Source of the DNA: Isoetes taiwanensis
Lineage: Eukaryota; Streptophyta; Lycopodiopsida; Isoetales; Isoetaceae
Direction of reading: 5' to 3'
DNA length: 64,000 nucleotides
Assembly (NCBI GenBank): GCA_021234155.1
Contig: JAJEKV010000003.1
Location: 7,008,413-7,072,412 of the forward strand
This document shows, piece after piece, positions 22,507 to 34,078 of the stretch. A program made the position numbers and the translations under genes. The notes under the pieces are model-generated. The model was not told the origin of the DNA. It saw nothing but the letters and a program-made list of their open reading frames with translations, and ran no database searches. Every line of letters starts with the position of its first letter. Position 1 is the stretch's first letter.

Positions 22507-22946
22507 AAAGGCGGCCTTCAGCATCAACCGGTTTAGGCAGCATGCTCCCCTCGCAAACCCTGAAGCCATCACCGCTTCTCTGCTCTGCTCTGTTTCGATA
22601 GGGCAACGTCGTTGCCCTCTTTTTATGTTGAATCTCCACCGTCCCTTAGAAAGATCGAATTCTCACCGTTGGATCTAGGGCGTGGTCCATTACATAACAT
22701 TATAATATAAGATTGTTTCAAGCTCGTAGTTTTGATATAACTATTATAGCAGAGCATGTTACAACTGTTATCAAAGGTCTTCAAACTTATGACATTGCTG
22801 AGCCTGAGGCAGATTTGAATGCAAGTCAACATGATTCGAAGGGTTATCCCATATGGTCCTCCAGGTGGCTGGCTAGCGGCCTTAAGAACTTCCATATGTG
22901 GGGATGAGTATAGGACCTTCAAACTATCAAGGCAAACTGATGGGAC
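22507..22946. repeat. Right copy of the large flank duplication
   Basis: Right-hand counterpart of 18844-19302. It lacks 11 bp (AGTTCCTGATT) present in the left copy and in copy 2. hAT coding continues directly from it. Confidence 0.85.
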
Positions 22947-23681
22947 AGATTTGGAAATTGCCATAACACATCAAAAGGCCTATGGAAAGGCTATTTGTGA
23001 CTGTTTGCAAGTCAGATTTGAAGACACATCAATAATGAAAATTTTTAATATTCTATCTTCTTTACTTATATCAAGGGCTAGCAGACCAAGAAAGTTTGGT
23101 GAGGATGGTTTAGAAGAATTAATTACCTTTTATGGAACACCAAAGAAAGTCAAGGGATCTGAGGAGAAGGCATTGCCTTCAATTGATGCAGAAGTGTGGA
23201 GGGCTGAGTATGCAGATTACAAAATCCATGCTTTAGCTAATTGGCAGCATAAGAGCATGGAAGATGTTTGTGCTATGATCGCTTCAAACCAAACAAAGGA
23301 GGTACGTTTCAAAAACATTCTAACGTTGCTTCAAATTTCTTTAGTTCAATGTGCTAGCAATACAATTTGTGAAAGCATATTCAGCCATAGAACTAACATC
23401 AAAACAAGAGGGCGTCCATTGATGGGAGCACAGAGTTTAAATGCAAGTCTTTCCGCTGTTGTAAATGGAACTGGTAAAGCAAGAGACTTTGACTTCAGAA
23501 AGAATATAGAATTGTGGAGAAAGAAGGCTGATAATCGAGGTCGCCTTATCTATACTGGTGAACCAAGATGCTACTTAGTTTAGTAGGCTGCTGATAGTAA
23601 TGTAACAGCCTAAAATTTTGATATATAGTGGGCTATCTATGTACTACCCACAAAAATGGCTTTGTGTATTCTCACAATTTT

Positions 23682-24818
23682 TTTTTTTTTGAAGTCAAGT
23701 ATATGTATTATATTCAAAGGATAAAATGTTTACATACATACAGTTGAGTCCAGAGCTGCTACCACTTCTCGTATCCATGGATAGCAGTCCAGACTCTGGG
23801 CCTAGTACTCTTTTAGCCTCTCTCGACTTCTTTTCCATAGGATACTACAGGAGAGAAGGACTAATTTCCTAGACCCTAATGACACAACTAGGGCCAGTTA
23901 CTGAACAAGAACAACCCGGCCTCTTCTCCAAAATATATACTATGGGAGCTAAGTTCCTGTCTTTCCACATGCCCCAACTGCATCATTGCTTCAAAAATAG
24001 GCCCTCAGATATAGCAAAGAAACCAGACCTGAGATTACTAGCAGCAAGAAAGGGAGTAGCCAATCGCACTGGTCAGCTGCCAAACTAGAGACATGATCCT
24101 CTTTATGCTCCCCTGCCGAAGATTGTGTTGATCCCATCAGCTGCTGCAGCAATACTATAGGGGGTGCCTCATGCAATGAGGCACTCGACCTTCTTTTTAC
24201 CAACGAACCGAAAGGAGCAGCACCGCTAGAATCCTGACCCACGCCTGACCCATCTGCATCTAGCCATGCAGGCCTTGTCTTCCTGCAAGACCAAGAATGT
24301 AACCTTTCTAGGGTCTCCCGCCCACTAGAAGTCCATGACTTTTGAGCTGTCCCATTCCTGCAGACTACCAATTCTCAAGCCACCCCTTGCTGGGAAAGGG
24401 AGCACGGGCCCTGCTAATTGTTAGACAAACAGCCACACAGTTTTTGAAACATTTGCAGCGAAGAAATGCGAAGTGCTCATCTTACGTCAAGGGGTCCGGC
24501 TCTTTGCGGATACTAGCACCAAAGCATAAAGAAAAGGGTTCTGAGAATAGTACTATAGATGCCAACAACGTCTTCTTCTCAGCTGTCATAATACTACAGG
24601 GGGCCAACAGTTGTTTCCAGTCTGTCTAACACCAAGCTAATCTTGAAGATCCCTTCCGGAAATTTTTCTAGCTGGGGACTGTACTTGAAGAGTGGTTCCT
24701 TCTTCTTATGGCAACACATACTACAGGGTTGTTTATATCTGTTTCCTGGAATCTGCATCCCTTCTCCCAGCCAGACCACTAGGAGCTGACAAGAACGAGA
24801 TCAATGGCAGAAAAGGAG
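23682..24818 (-). mobile_element. Poly(A) retroposon at hAT locus B, copy 1 (right part lost)
   Basis: The same insertion, at the same nucleotide (after ATTCTCACAATTTT, 23668-23681), as in locus A. It breaks off after AAGGAGCA at 24818, where locus A continues for about 380 bp more. The minus-strand 126-codon frame is 24371-23991. Not identified. Confidence 0.75.
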
Positions 24819-25141
24819 CACTCTGTTTTTAGATAGAAAGTAAAAAGAAGTTTACTAATGCTGTCAATAATTCTCTCAATGTATGATGACGCGTTATGCT
24901 TGATTATTATACCACTGGATTCCTGTACAAAGGTACCATTTTAGATGATTCTCATCCATAGGTGAAACCAATTGAACATACGTGAAACCAATTGAACATA
25001 CAGTCTTTTACATTTTGGCAGTATAGATATATTATCGGGAGACTTAAATGCATCAACTCTTCCGGTTAACATTTGGGTCAAGATGAATTGCTGCAGAGAA
25101 CGACTTTCTTTGTGAAACAATATGTTAACCATCTGACATTA
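24819..25141. other. Stretch upstream of the Helitron end
   Basis: No gene. It contains a short tandem duplication of GTGAAACCAATTGAACATAC (24962-25002). Confidence 0.4.
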
Positions 25142-25171
25142 GCCCGGCAACGCCGGGCACCCGTTTACTAG
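25142..25171 (+). mobile_element. Helitron 3' terminus (hairpin + CTAG)
   Basis: The perfect hairpin GCCCGGCAACGCCGGGC is followed by ACCCGTTTA and CTAG (25168-25171), then T. This is textbook Helitron 3' architecture. The 5' end was not found. Absent from copy 2 because of a deletion. Confidence 0.75.
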
Positions 25172-25684
25172 TAGTATACTTTAATTTTTTTTGTCTTTGG
25201 GAAAATCAAATGGGATCCTGTTATGAATTTTGTTTGCAGGAACGACCCGATTCAAAATTATAATTTCCGATTAAGTGAGAAAACTACAGGAAATTTTCCG
25301 ATAGGAGGAAAAAGGTTTCCCCAACGCTGCCTAGCTATGAGAGTTATTTGGAGGGCTCTCTTCAATGGTCCGTCATCATCTAATCGTCTATCATGCTTGT
25401 CGTGATGAGGATTAAGATTCAAATCTTTCACCTTAAGGCAAATCCTTCACGTTGAAGGCAATACTAGCAGTTAGATGATTCATCATTTTACCTATTCTTT
25501 TATGGTTCTTTTTGCACATCTTCCTATGTACCACACAAAGCTAATTACTATACTAGGTTTAAATTACAGCATGTACCACTTTCACGGTAGGCCTACTAGC
25601 GATTCTGATTTTCGTGAAAATATGGTAGAGCCGCTAGTGCGATTACCGACAAACCTAACCTTGACTCGACTACTTTGAGAAGAA
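25172..25684. promoter_or_regulatory. Upstream region of the plus-strand B3 gene
   Basis: No coding sequence. It holds the presumed promoter of the B3 gene. The 150 bp before the ATG resemble the region upstream of the minus-strand B3 gene (GGTAGAGCC...CCAAACCTAA-like blocks), so duplication of the two paralogues included some 5' flank. Confidence 0.35.
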
Positions 25685-26658
25685 ATGAGGGATAAAAAAG
25701 AAGGAATGGCTATGGCAGGAAGAATCCTTGCCCATTTTACAGCAACCGTTGGATCCAAACTTCGTTTGGTATGTTGCTAATTTCAGTTCATGTGATGCTA
25801 ATATGTTGCTTAAAATCTTGGCGATACTTATGCAGGAACTTCCTTTCTCCAAACTCAATAAGCATTTGCGCAGTGGTCCTCTGTTAATCCGAGCGCCAGA
25901 AGGTCCACATCACAATGTTGAAGTCGTTAAACAGCATCACAAGATATATCTTGCAGATGGGTGGAATCTGTTTGCACAGGAGCAGGGTATGGAAAAAGGG
26001 GACATTCTTTTCTGCAAGCTTTTTGAATGTAAACTGCAAAAAAGAGAAATAGAGAATAAAAGGATGCCCTCTACTAATTTAGGGAACTTCTTATATGCAA
26101 ATTCTTTTGAGGATTTGGATGAAGAGGTGAAATGTAGTAGAAGAACCAAGGAAGGAATGCAACATGAAATTGAGGAAACAGTACAATCTGCAAGGAAGAG
26201 GCTTAGTGATCGATATCATATCATAAAATTCACGCACTGGAAGCTGCAAGGCGGCGGATGTGTAGGTTTTTTTGTTGTAAGTTTATCTGCTTATCTACAT
26301 TTTGCCTCGTTATTCTAACAAACACATACATGATTTGCTGTAGTCCCTTCCGAAGCCCTTTGCAGCCAATATTTCTGTAAAAAATGGAGGCATTGTGAAT
26401 GTTGTTATTCCTGGTTGCAAGCAGAAACAGGTTATATGGCGATGTTATTCTAAGAGTCAAGCTAGTTTTGGTGCGGGATGGAGTGAGTTCTGTTTGTTGC
26501 ATCGTATAAAAGAGGATGATTGGGCCTTGTTGGAAGTGACAAGCCAGAATGCCATTACTATGCATATCTACCACTCTAACAATCCTTCTACTCTACCACG
26601 AAGTTCTAAACACGTTCTTCGAGAAACATCCAGAACCGGCTCCCACACTAGTACATAG
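25685..26658 (+). CDS. B3-domain protein (REM-like paralogue), copy 1, 3'-truncated
   Basis: Exons 25685-25768 (28 codons, MRDKKEGMAMAGR), 25836-26261 (142 codons) and 26344 onward, all GT..AG and phase 0. The first B3 domain has HFTATVGSKL, ELPFSKLNKHL, LADGWNLF and KGDILFCKLFE. The linker is longer than in the minus-strand paralogue (NLGNFLYANSFEDLDEEV). The second B3 domain has SLPKPFAANISVKNGG, IWRCYSKSQASFGAGW and DDWALLEVTSQNAIT. A deletion after NPST joins the exon to foreign sequence, giving the tail LPRSSKHVLRETSRTGSHTS. In copy 2 the lost exon end is preserved. It is a probable nuclear DNA-binding protein; the new C-terminus may be tolerated, as both B3 domains are complete. Confidence 0.75.
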
Positions 26659-27185
26659 AGTTCAACATTCTAGTTTTATATAGAGTTCTACATAGAGTAC
26701 CAGACAAGGTAGTTTTATATACAACAAAAGCTTTGTTGAGTAAAATATTCATGTCAATATAATTGCTGATGGCCTAGAAACATATGTTTTTATAGCCACA
26801 GTATATACAAAATGTGAATTGTTGGATCAAGGGACGGTTCTACAATATACTGGACATATAAAAGGTATGATGTGATGAGTGATGATTTTAGTGGTACTAT
26901 ATCGTAATATGGGTATCACTATTTTGGCGATAATCTTATATTCGAAACTTTTTTGGAAGGCGATAAATTTTGTCCCTTCAAGAATTTCTGTAGTGCATGT
27001 GGCGATAAATATTAATCACAAAAGTATTTGTTTAGTATTTGTCACGATGTCTAAAATCTTACCATAGTATTGTTGTCATGGCAACATAATGGCACACATA
27101 AGAGCCACTAATAATGTCGTAAGCCCCCATTTACCTTTGCTTCTGTATATGAGAATACTATTTTCTCAAATGTGATTGTATCCCA
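26659..27185. other. Gene-less stretch at the right end of copy 1
   Basis: AT-rich, no gene recognised. A short plus-strand frame near 26879-27067 is conserved in copy 2 (53442-53630) only as duplicated DNA. Confidence 0.4.
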
Positions 27186-27554
27186 TGGTAAAGACATCAA
27201 ATGGTATGGCTTTATCATGTTCTATAGACATTTAAGGCATAGGTAAATAAAAATTCAAACCTGCATCTCTATACTCCCCGACTATATGAAATTGGTAACT
27301 CTATATTCTTTAAGTAGGCCATCTGTTTGAGATTTATGAATTGAGATTATTGATAGAGAGGCGAAAAAACTCCTTCACTGAGTCCATATAGTTGGCGATT
27401 GTGGTAGAAGAGGGAAAGCTTCTCCAAAAAAAGTTGGCGAATTAATCTCACTATTTACTAAAGGAAACCTACTAAGCATAGTGGCAAATTTTTAATAAAT
27501 CCAAAAATATAGCAATTTTGCGATAAATAGCCACTAAAATCAACACTGGATGTG

Positions 27555-27644
27555 ATTTTGTGGAATGCCATGATACTTGCATATGGCCATCTTGGCTTTG
27601 GTGTGGAGGTTCTCTTTCTACAGAAGAAAATGCAACTAGAAGTC
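27555..27644 (+). pseudogene. PPR motif fragment (copy 2)
   Basis: Copy-2 equivalent of the scrap at 370-459, with the same WNAMILAYGH core and no further PPR motifs around it. Confidence 0.5.
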
Positions 27645-28603
27645 TTGATATGGCCACTCTTGTTAGTTTTCTTGCTAGATATGCTTTGCTTTAGAGCAGT
27701 GTAAAACAATTCATGCTTGCATTGTTGTTGGTGGTTTCGTATGTTAGAAGTTCTGACTCAAACAACCAAATTCATATTTCCCTTGCTAATATATATTGTA
27801 AATCCAGGTGGTTGGAGAAACAAGATCTCTACTAAACCTCAGCAGTTTATTATTTTGGATGATGGAAGTTTATTATTTTGGGCATCGTAGGGATGTTTTC
27901 ATGATCGTAACAAGATCTTTACTTTTCGAGGGGGGGGAGGGGGGGCAAGATATTTACTAGATTTCCATAGATTATTGCTTTATTTCATTAGTAGGTGATC
28001 ACATATGTTTCTCTATTGTCAATAAATACAATAATAATAACTCAAAGGTAGATACTTTTCTGTGGTTTAAATAGGTAGGCAAAACAAAATTTTAATATTT
28101 GCATTTGTTATTCTTGTGGATAAATGGCAAATAATATAGACAAATAATTGATGCCTCGCATCACTCATTTTTGCAAACATGTACACAAAATTCGTAAACC
28201 AAACAATAATAAGATGGTATTACAAGAATAGTAACTCATATTATGACAACGGGTTAATTAACTTTTAGCATAATCCTTGGAGTTTTATTTAAGTTAATTA
28301 ATGCAACTCTTGTGCTAAAGACACAACTTACAACTTGTAAAGATAGTGCATGGAGGATAGATCCCAGCAAGAAAAATAAACGGTAGAATTTAGATCTTCA
28401 ATGATTCACCATAAAAATTTTCAAAGCAGAGCACTTCTTGGCAGTGGGGAAGCAGACCACTATGATATGTTTGCATAAGTGCATTGTCATTTTGCATATC
28501 AACAGGAAGGCTTATTGCACCTGAATTTGAAACAACAACATAAGTGCATTATTATTTTCAAACTTTGATATTCCTTTTTTTTAAATTATGCCCGATTTTA
28601 AAA

Positions 28604-28629
28604 GCCCAACATTTGGGCACTTTTTCTAG
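28604..28629 (+). mobile_element. Helitron 3' terminus, copy 2
   Basis: Equivalent of 1440-1467. The hairpin reads GCCCAACATTTGGGC here, with the loop altered (ACGCT replaced). That may be a consensus error, because copies 1 and 3 agree with each other. CTAG is at 28626-28629. Confidence 0.6.
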
Positions 28630-29405
28630 TAATTATAGAATGTTAGAACTAACCTTGCCATGACACCATGCCTGATGCACCTGCATTGTGAGTAATAAGT
28701 TTGTTATATGAACTAGTAGAGTAACTAACATTGCAATGCATTGAGCCAATTAAATCTGCCTTAGAAGCAAAGACTAAACACATTTGTTGTATGAGATGCT
28801 AGGCTATTGAATCAAATATAGAGAAATGTATTGGATAGCCAGAAAATGCTTTGTGAACTCGAAGATGAAGTCGAGGAGGCATAAACATATAGGCGTTTAA
28901 GAGGCGTAAAACGATAGGGATGCAACCACAATCAAGAGTCAAGATTGTGGGTCTTGGGGTTGGATAAGGCGCGCATGTAGTGCCTCATGGAAGTGCCTCT
29001 AAGTATGGCGGCTCATGGCACCAATTCAATGAACAATTAGTTCGTATATTAGTAAAACTTTGAATATCTAATACGTTTGCGAAAATGCAGTGGACAACCA
29101 AAGCTAAGTCTGGGAATAGGCATGTACAAAGCACAACTTGAAACAGAAGTCAGAGACCCAAACTCAACTGGACGAAATGCCTAAAAATTTATATTCAGCA
29201 TATAATCGAAACTAAAATCGGATTGATGAAGACAATCCTAGTAGTTCAGAATAAAAGTCCGGGACAGGATATTTTATAAGAGTACAGAACTGCCTTAAGT
29301 GTTAGGCATAACAGAACAGAACTGTCGCGGACCTACATATGCTGCAGTTGTGCAATGTTAGAAATGCCGAAATTTTGAAAATGGCTTAAAAATGAGGATA
29401 CTCAC

Positions 29406-30348
29406 GTATGTGTTTGCTTGCTTTGAGCGGCCGATACCCCTTTTACGCGTTGCCATTAAACGTTTTTCAGCTCTTTATAAAAATGAGCTAGTTTCAAGAA
29501 TTTTTAGAGTGGTAGATATGGATAGTAATGGCATTACGGCTTGTCACTTCTAACAAGGCCCAGTCATCCTTTTTAATCCTATGCAGCAAACAGAAATCAT
29601 TCCATCCCGCTCCAAAACTAGTAAGTGTAGAGTAACATCTCCATATAATTTGTTTCTTTTTGAACCCAGGAACTGCAACTTTCACAATTCCTCCATTTTT
29701 TAATGAAATGTTGGCTGCAAACAGCTTTGGAAGCGACTATAAAATGTACGTGATTGTTATAAAAAAAGCCAGGCAGAATGCATATAACTTAATAAGATAA
29801 ATTACAACAAAAAAACCTACATTTCTTCCGCCTCGCAGATTATTATGCGTGAATTTCATGATATGATATCGATAAGGAAGCCCCTCCCTTGCAGCTTGTA
29901 CTGTTTCCTCAAATTTTTCCGAGAATTTGGATGAAGAGGAGTTCCTCTTTTTTTCCTTAGAGGACATCCTTTTTTTCTCTATGACTCTAACCCATAGCAA
30001 TTTACGTTCAAAAAGCTTGCAAAAAAGAATGTCCCCTTCTTCCATGCCCTCCTCCTGTTCAAACATACTCCATCCATCTGCAAGACATATTTTGTGATGC
30101 TGTTTCACAACTTCAACATTGTGATGTGAACCTTTTGGTCCTCGGATTAACAGAGAACCACTGCACAAATGCTTATTGAGTTTGGAAAAAGGAAGCTCCT
30201 GCATAAGTATCGCCAAGATTTTAAGCAACATATTAGCGTTACAAAAATTGAATCAGCAATTTACCAAATGAAGTTTGGATCCAACGGTGGCTGTAAAATG
30301 GGCAAGGATTCTTCCTGCCATAGCCGTTCGTTCTTTTTTCTCCCTCAT
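29406..30348 (-). CDS. B3-domain protein (REM-like), copy 2, frameshifted in exon 3
   Basis: Same gene as 2242-3186, with exons 30348-30265, 30198-29821 and 29736-29406. Exons 1-2 are intact. Exon 3 is two bases shorter overall: a base is lost where copy 1 reads GTTCTGAAG (here GTTTCAAG, near 29491), so the frame ends after HSKNS just beyond the second B3 domain. The change falls at a CTG site, where this assembly often disagrees between copies, so it may not be real. It is convergent with the plus-strand B3 gene at 25685-26658. Confidence 0.7.
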
Positions 30349-31369
30349 TTTTTTTCTCAGCCGCCGCGAGTGAAGATTAGGTTTGGCCATAATTGGGCTC
30401 TACCATATCAAAGATATCAAAGATCATTAAAATGCAAAATCATTACCGCGGATAATTGGTATATGGGATAATTTTAGATCTAAAATGTAGGTTACTAAAA
30501 TTAGAATGATTGTAGGTTACTAGACCTAGGCTGTTGTCTGTAAGGCTTTAATTTGGGCTTTTGGACAAATTTCTATTTGTTCTTTCTTTTTCAATATTTT
30601 GTTTCGGAAATGGCAAGTGGAGGAGAATAGCTTTGTTTCCATGGTATAATACAAAACTTATGTAGCTGGTTGAGTAGCAAGGATTAGAAGCGTTAATCAA
30701 TGTTAATGTTAACATTAATGTGCTTAGCTCCTCAAATGTGTGGTCTCTTGTTCAGCATTGCCTGAAGCAGAATAGAATAGAACAGGGTTTGGTTTTGTTA
30801 GCCCAGAAGTTTTAGACTTATTTAAGAAGCTGTAGATATTAAATTATACAAATGAAGAAGGAAAGGGTGATAACTTCATACTAATTAGGCAAAGCGACTA
30901 GGCATATTTTTCTACATTTTGGACTTGTTCAAATGAATGCGATATATGCCCATCTGTGGTCACTCTAGTAGCAGTCACCAATGGTAGAATGCAGGCATGA
31001 AGTCTGTTCACATGTGATCGAGAAGTGACATGGAGGGCATGGGGGTCTTGACTTGTTTGGGCGAGGCTGGTCATGGCGGCATAAAGGTTTGCCACACATG
31101 GGCTTCTAGTGGAACTTAGAGAGTGTCTCTTTCCCTCCCTTGTTTATGAGGTGTAAAAGCACGAATCTATTGCCAGAATAATATAAATGTCAAAGCCCAA
31201 ATGGATTGCGAGAAAAATGGCTAGAATAATACGATGTGCCTGGCCTGCAAATCAAATCCACATTACACCTTGCATTTTGTTGCTATTATTTCAAGCTTCT
31301 TCAGTACCATGTTTTTGTTTTCTGTATATGTAAATACATGAAGAAATACTTCACTCTTATAAGATGAAA

Positions 31370-31995
31370 GTTATGATCTTGAATGTATGTACATCAAATC
31401 CTTCCATGTGATGATAATTGTAAGGTATTCCCCAGTCATCTAGAATGATGAACATGTGGCAACTCCCAGGAATATGAAAAAAGAAATCCATGATTCTTTA
31501 TGGCTCCTGGAGATGGATCTTTGGATTTGGCTTGAGTGCATGGATCACATCAGGAAACTAAAAACCCAAAAATTAAACAAGAGTGAGTGTCTACAGAATA
31601 ATAACTCAAATAATATAAGCATCATTTGGTAATGCACAAGAATATGAACTAACCAACCTTGATACCATCACGAATGAAGAATACTGGAATGTTGTTTCCA
31701 ACCAAGTCGAAGTTCCTTTCCCTTGTATAGAACTACACATCAAAATCCCTTGGAGCTCGTAGAGTTTCAGGACTTCTTCTCTCATGGATTACAATTGAAA
31801 AGTGGACAATAAGTGGGGTTTGAGCCCCAGAAGCACGTAAGAAATCAGCACAAGTCAGGTGGGATATATCATGTGTGACCTCAAGGAAACCCTTTGCACT
31901 TGCATCTGTTGCATGTACAACACGTTCTGGAATCCTCTCCCTGTCAAACTGGGCAAGCTTCTCAACTAGATGGTAGTCTTCATGCAGCACATGCC
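31370..31995 (-). pseudogene. Catalase pseudogene fragment, copy 2 (best preserved)
   Basis: Block A is 31995-31658 and block B is 31557 to about 31370. The frame is open from [10 protein letters not shown] to PRDFDV and then hits the same TAG seen in the other copies. The shared stop shows that the gene was already dead before the 27-kb duplication. The catalytic-region VVHA and the SHLTCADF stretch are clear. Substitutions in otherwise invariant catalase residues (for example IVHFSIV where plant catalases have IVRFSTV) support relaxed constraint. Confidence 0.88.
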
Positions 31996-33077
31996 CTGCA
32001 TTTACAATTACATACGGCTTGTATAAGATGTCCTCATTAGAAAAGGTTAATTATTGATAGGTAGAATCAAGAGCTTGTAAAATGAAATAAAATAGTCCTC
32101 AGACAGACAAAAATAATGATTGAAAAAACCAGATATCTTAGAACATACATAGAAAAACTGACATTCTAATGAACTGAAGCTGGTTACACTATATTAGTGT
32201 TCATAAGCTAGCGATATTATGCAGGTATTCACTACCTGACCTTTGCGATGATGTAGGCTCAAAACTGAAACTGCCTTGCACAAAAAAAAAAGAAAAAAAA
32301 AAAAGAGAACGTGGAAACTGCCGGAACAAACGGAGGATGCATTTGAGACTTTACATGTCTTTGTTTACTGTACTCATTTGCCAAACTTGCTTAATGCAAA
32401 TAACTCTTCAAATTGCAAAAATGAAAGAGATAAGGAATGTAATACGCTTCAAGCTTTAGCAATGGAGCCAGAGGCGAAAAAAATAAACCTGCTTGTGGCA
32501 TTCGTACCTGGATGTTTTTTCAGCCTAAACTTCCATAAAACTTCCATGCTAATACAAACTTGGCATATCTATGGCGCCTCGGATCTTCAAGAGTAATGCC
32601 TAACATATGATCTGGGAATGAAGGTTCCTGCCCATCTCCCGTTTCTCGACCACCTATGGCTCCATGGCAGTAAGCCCGTATTTTGCTTCATCTATATGCG
32701 GACATTTTGGAAGAAAAAAAACATCCATAACCAGTCCACGCACTTGCTTTATACGGGTATAATATGGTGAAACCCCTGTGTGTGTGAGTAGTGGAAGCTG
32801 TCTAGATCATGTTCACGATGAGTGGAGTTTTAATCCATCCTTACTTTTCGTTTTGGAGTCATTTTAGGGTAGCATGGGGCTCATAGTGTGCACCCCAGGC
32901 CAAAGTGAGATTTCTAAAATGGGACCTGGCGCACTGTGTGAGTAGTGGAAACCTGTTTGGGTATATTTTGACCAATTCGAGCAAAATAAGATACGCAACC
33001 TACTAACTTAACATCCTTAACACCATATATAACAAGTTATTTACTTATATTACTCAAACATTTCTAATACAACAGTC

Positions 33078-33342
33078 TCATCTATCGGCCTTCTTTATAA
33101 ATCTATTCTTGGACGCTAAAAATCTATTCTCCGCGGATGCTAAAAATCTATTCTTATTCTTATTCTTTATAAATCGGGCCAGGTGCAAGTTCTTTGGCAT
33201 GCAAGTTACTCTCTTGGCATAGAGTGCACAAGCCAAGGAGTCTTTAAAGTGCTGGACTATCTCCTGCTCCATAGCTTCTTGTAGGGCGAGAAGCATGTCA
33301 TCTGTTAACCGCTTGTCGAATTCGTGCAGAATCTCCTCTAGA
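33078..33342 (-). pseudogene. Divergent histone H3-like histone-fold fragment, copy 2
   Basis: The minus-strand frame reads LEEILHEFDKRL, LLALQEAMEQEIVQHFKD, CALYAKRVTCMPKN and LHLARFI. It aligns with the alpha-1/2/3 part of the H3 histone fold (xxLVREIxxDF, ALQEAxExxLVxLFED, [21 protein letters not shown]). Diagnostic H3 residues ALQEA, AKRVT, MPK and LAR are kept. The alpha1-alpha2 spacing is about two residues shorter than in H3, unlike the lengthened loop of most CENH3. The usual RGERA end is replaced by Asn/Lys-rich and Phe-rich residues from an AAATCTATTCT repeat before the stop at 33078. A TAG lies just upstream of LEEIL. It is either a pseudogene exon or part of an odd fusion with the basic ORF upstream. 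Confidence 0.75.
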
Positions 33343-33575
33343 AATATCTAATTTCTCTGGCTGCTCATTCAAACACAGAGTCTCTGCTCCGCTTGATGAA
33401 TTTCTTGGGCCATTGGGATTTTTCCAGGGAGGTTTTAGGGTGTTCTCCTTGGCTGGCCTCCCACCTTCAACATATCACACCTTGTGCTCATGATGATACT
33501 TAGAATACGACGCATCATACATTTTCATGTATGCCTCGCATTCTACCAGTTTGTGTTTATACTTCCTGTCATCCT

Positions 33576-34078
33576 TCAGGGTGTATGATTCTCGAGTTGT
33601 CTTGCCTGATGTCTTGGCGTCGGGATTAGGCCAAGCTGGAAAGGGTGATGGCATGCCGGTTTCTTTGGTTTTGACAGTCCCTCCCCTGCCTCCGTATACT
33701 TTGGTAGTCTGTAAACGTCGTCAGACTCAGCGTCGAACAATGGATGTTCGGCCTGCCTCTTGGAGATATTGATCCCGGTACTGGCATCTTCTTTGGCCTC
33801 CTCTTTGGGGCCGAATCCTTGCCTTTTTCTACCCTTGGCCTTGCTAGCTCTTCCCTTTCTGCCATCCTTTGCTTCTTTTCTTCTCTTTTCTTCTTCTTGA
33901 TTCTTCAGAGGCATCGAGCCTCCTTCTCCGACGGCTCCTCCTTTTGATCATCCTTCTATTCGTTTCTGGAGTTCTATTCTCCATTCTCCTCCATTTCTTG
34001 GCCTCTCGAGCCTTCTATTCGGCAGCAAGGGCGCTCTTCTTTTCCTGTTTGTTTGGCTTCCTCACCATTTATTTAGTA
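33576..34078 (-). CDS. Very basic ORF (unrecognised), copy 2
   Basis: Longest version: the 112-codon frame 33914-33576 begins MPLKNQEEEKRRKEAK. Upstream coding-like sequence in another frame extends to about 34070. A third frame downstream carries DAKTSGKTTRESYTLKED and KHKLVECEAYMKMYDAS before a stop at the HEHKV position, then leads toward the H3-like block. Composition is strongly charged (K/R/E) with no recognisable domain. Confidence 0.4.

Larger units (their letters stand above)
13611..23583 (+). pseudogene. hAT transposase (ZNF862/DUF4371-like), locus B, copy 1, interrupted
   Basis: Coding blocks: exon 1 13611-13863 (start MKKETRKRK; then a zinc-finger-like YKWLKIWLW...AIFCKTCEAF in shifted frames); a GT..AG intron 13864-13973; exon 2 13974-16141; 19058-19302; and 22713-23583. 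The catalytic domain shows FFGVQVDESTD (first Asp), GFGSD (second Asp), SIHCIAHRKNL (C-x2-H) and RWLSRHSAIAKLCEDLPAV. The C-terminus has the hATC dimerisation region and ends RCYLV. hAT transposases cut and paste DNA as nuclear dimers. It is disabled by stops in exon 1, a frameshift near 14205, a TGA right after GFGSD (14553), a LINE (14990-16110), a Helitron (16142-19057) and an LTR-element fragment (19303-22506). Confidence 0.9.
1..27185. repeat. Tandem segmental duplication, copy 1 (left end outside the window)
   Basis: The first bases of the window recur at 27186 and again at 53749, and colinear sequence follows each time. This defines a direct tandem repeat. The true left border of copy 1 is not visible, so the phase of the unit is arbitrary. 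Insertions unique to this copy are the LINE at 14990-16110 and the LTR-element fragment with duplicated flank at 18844-22946. It lacks the sequence corresponding to 51737-52893 of copy 2. Confidence 0.95.

Noticed and set aside
1-27185. The whole 27-kb unit as one giant Helitron replicated in tandem by rolling circle
   Set aside because: Helitron 3' ends occur inside the unit, but none coincides with a unit boundary and no matching 5' TC end or Rep/helicase is seen. Ordinary unequal exchange explains the array.
33078-33342. Calling the H3-like fragment a centromeric CENH3 gene
   Set aside because: Loop 1 is shorter, not longer, than in H3. The N-terminal tail and alphaN cannot be read, and stops are present, so the data support only 'H3-like'.
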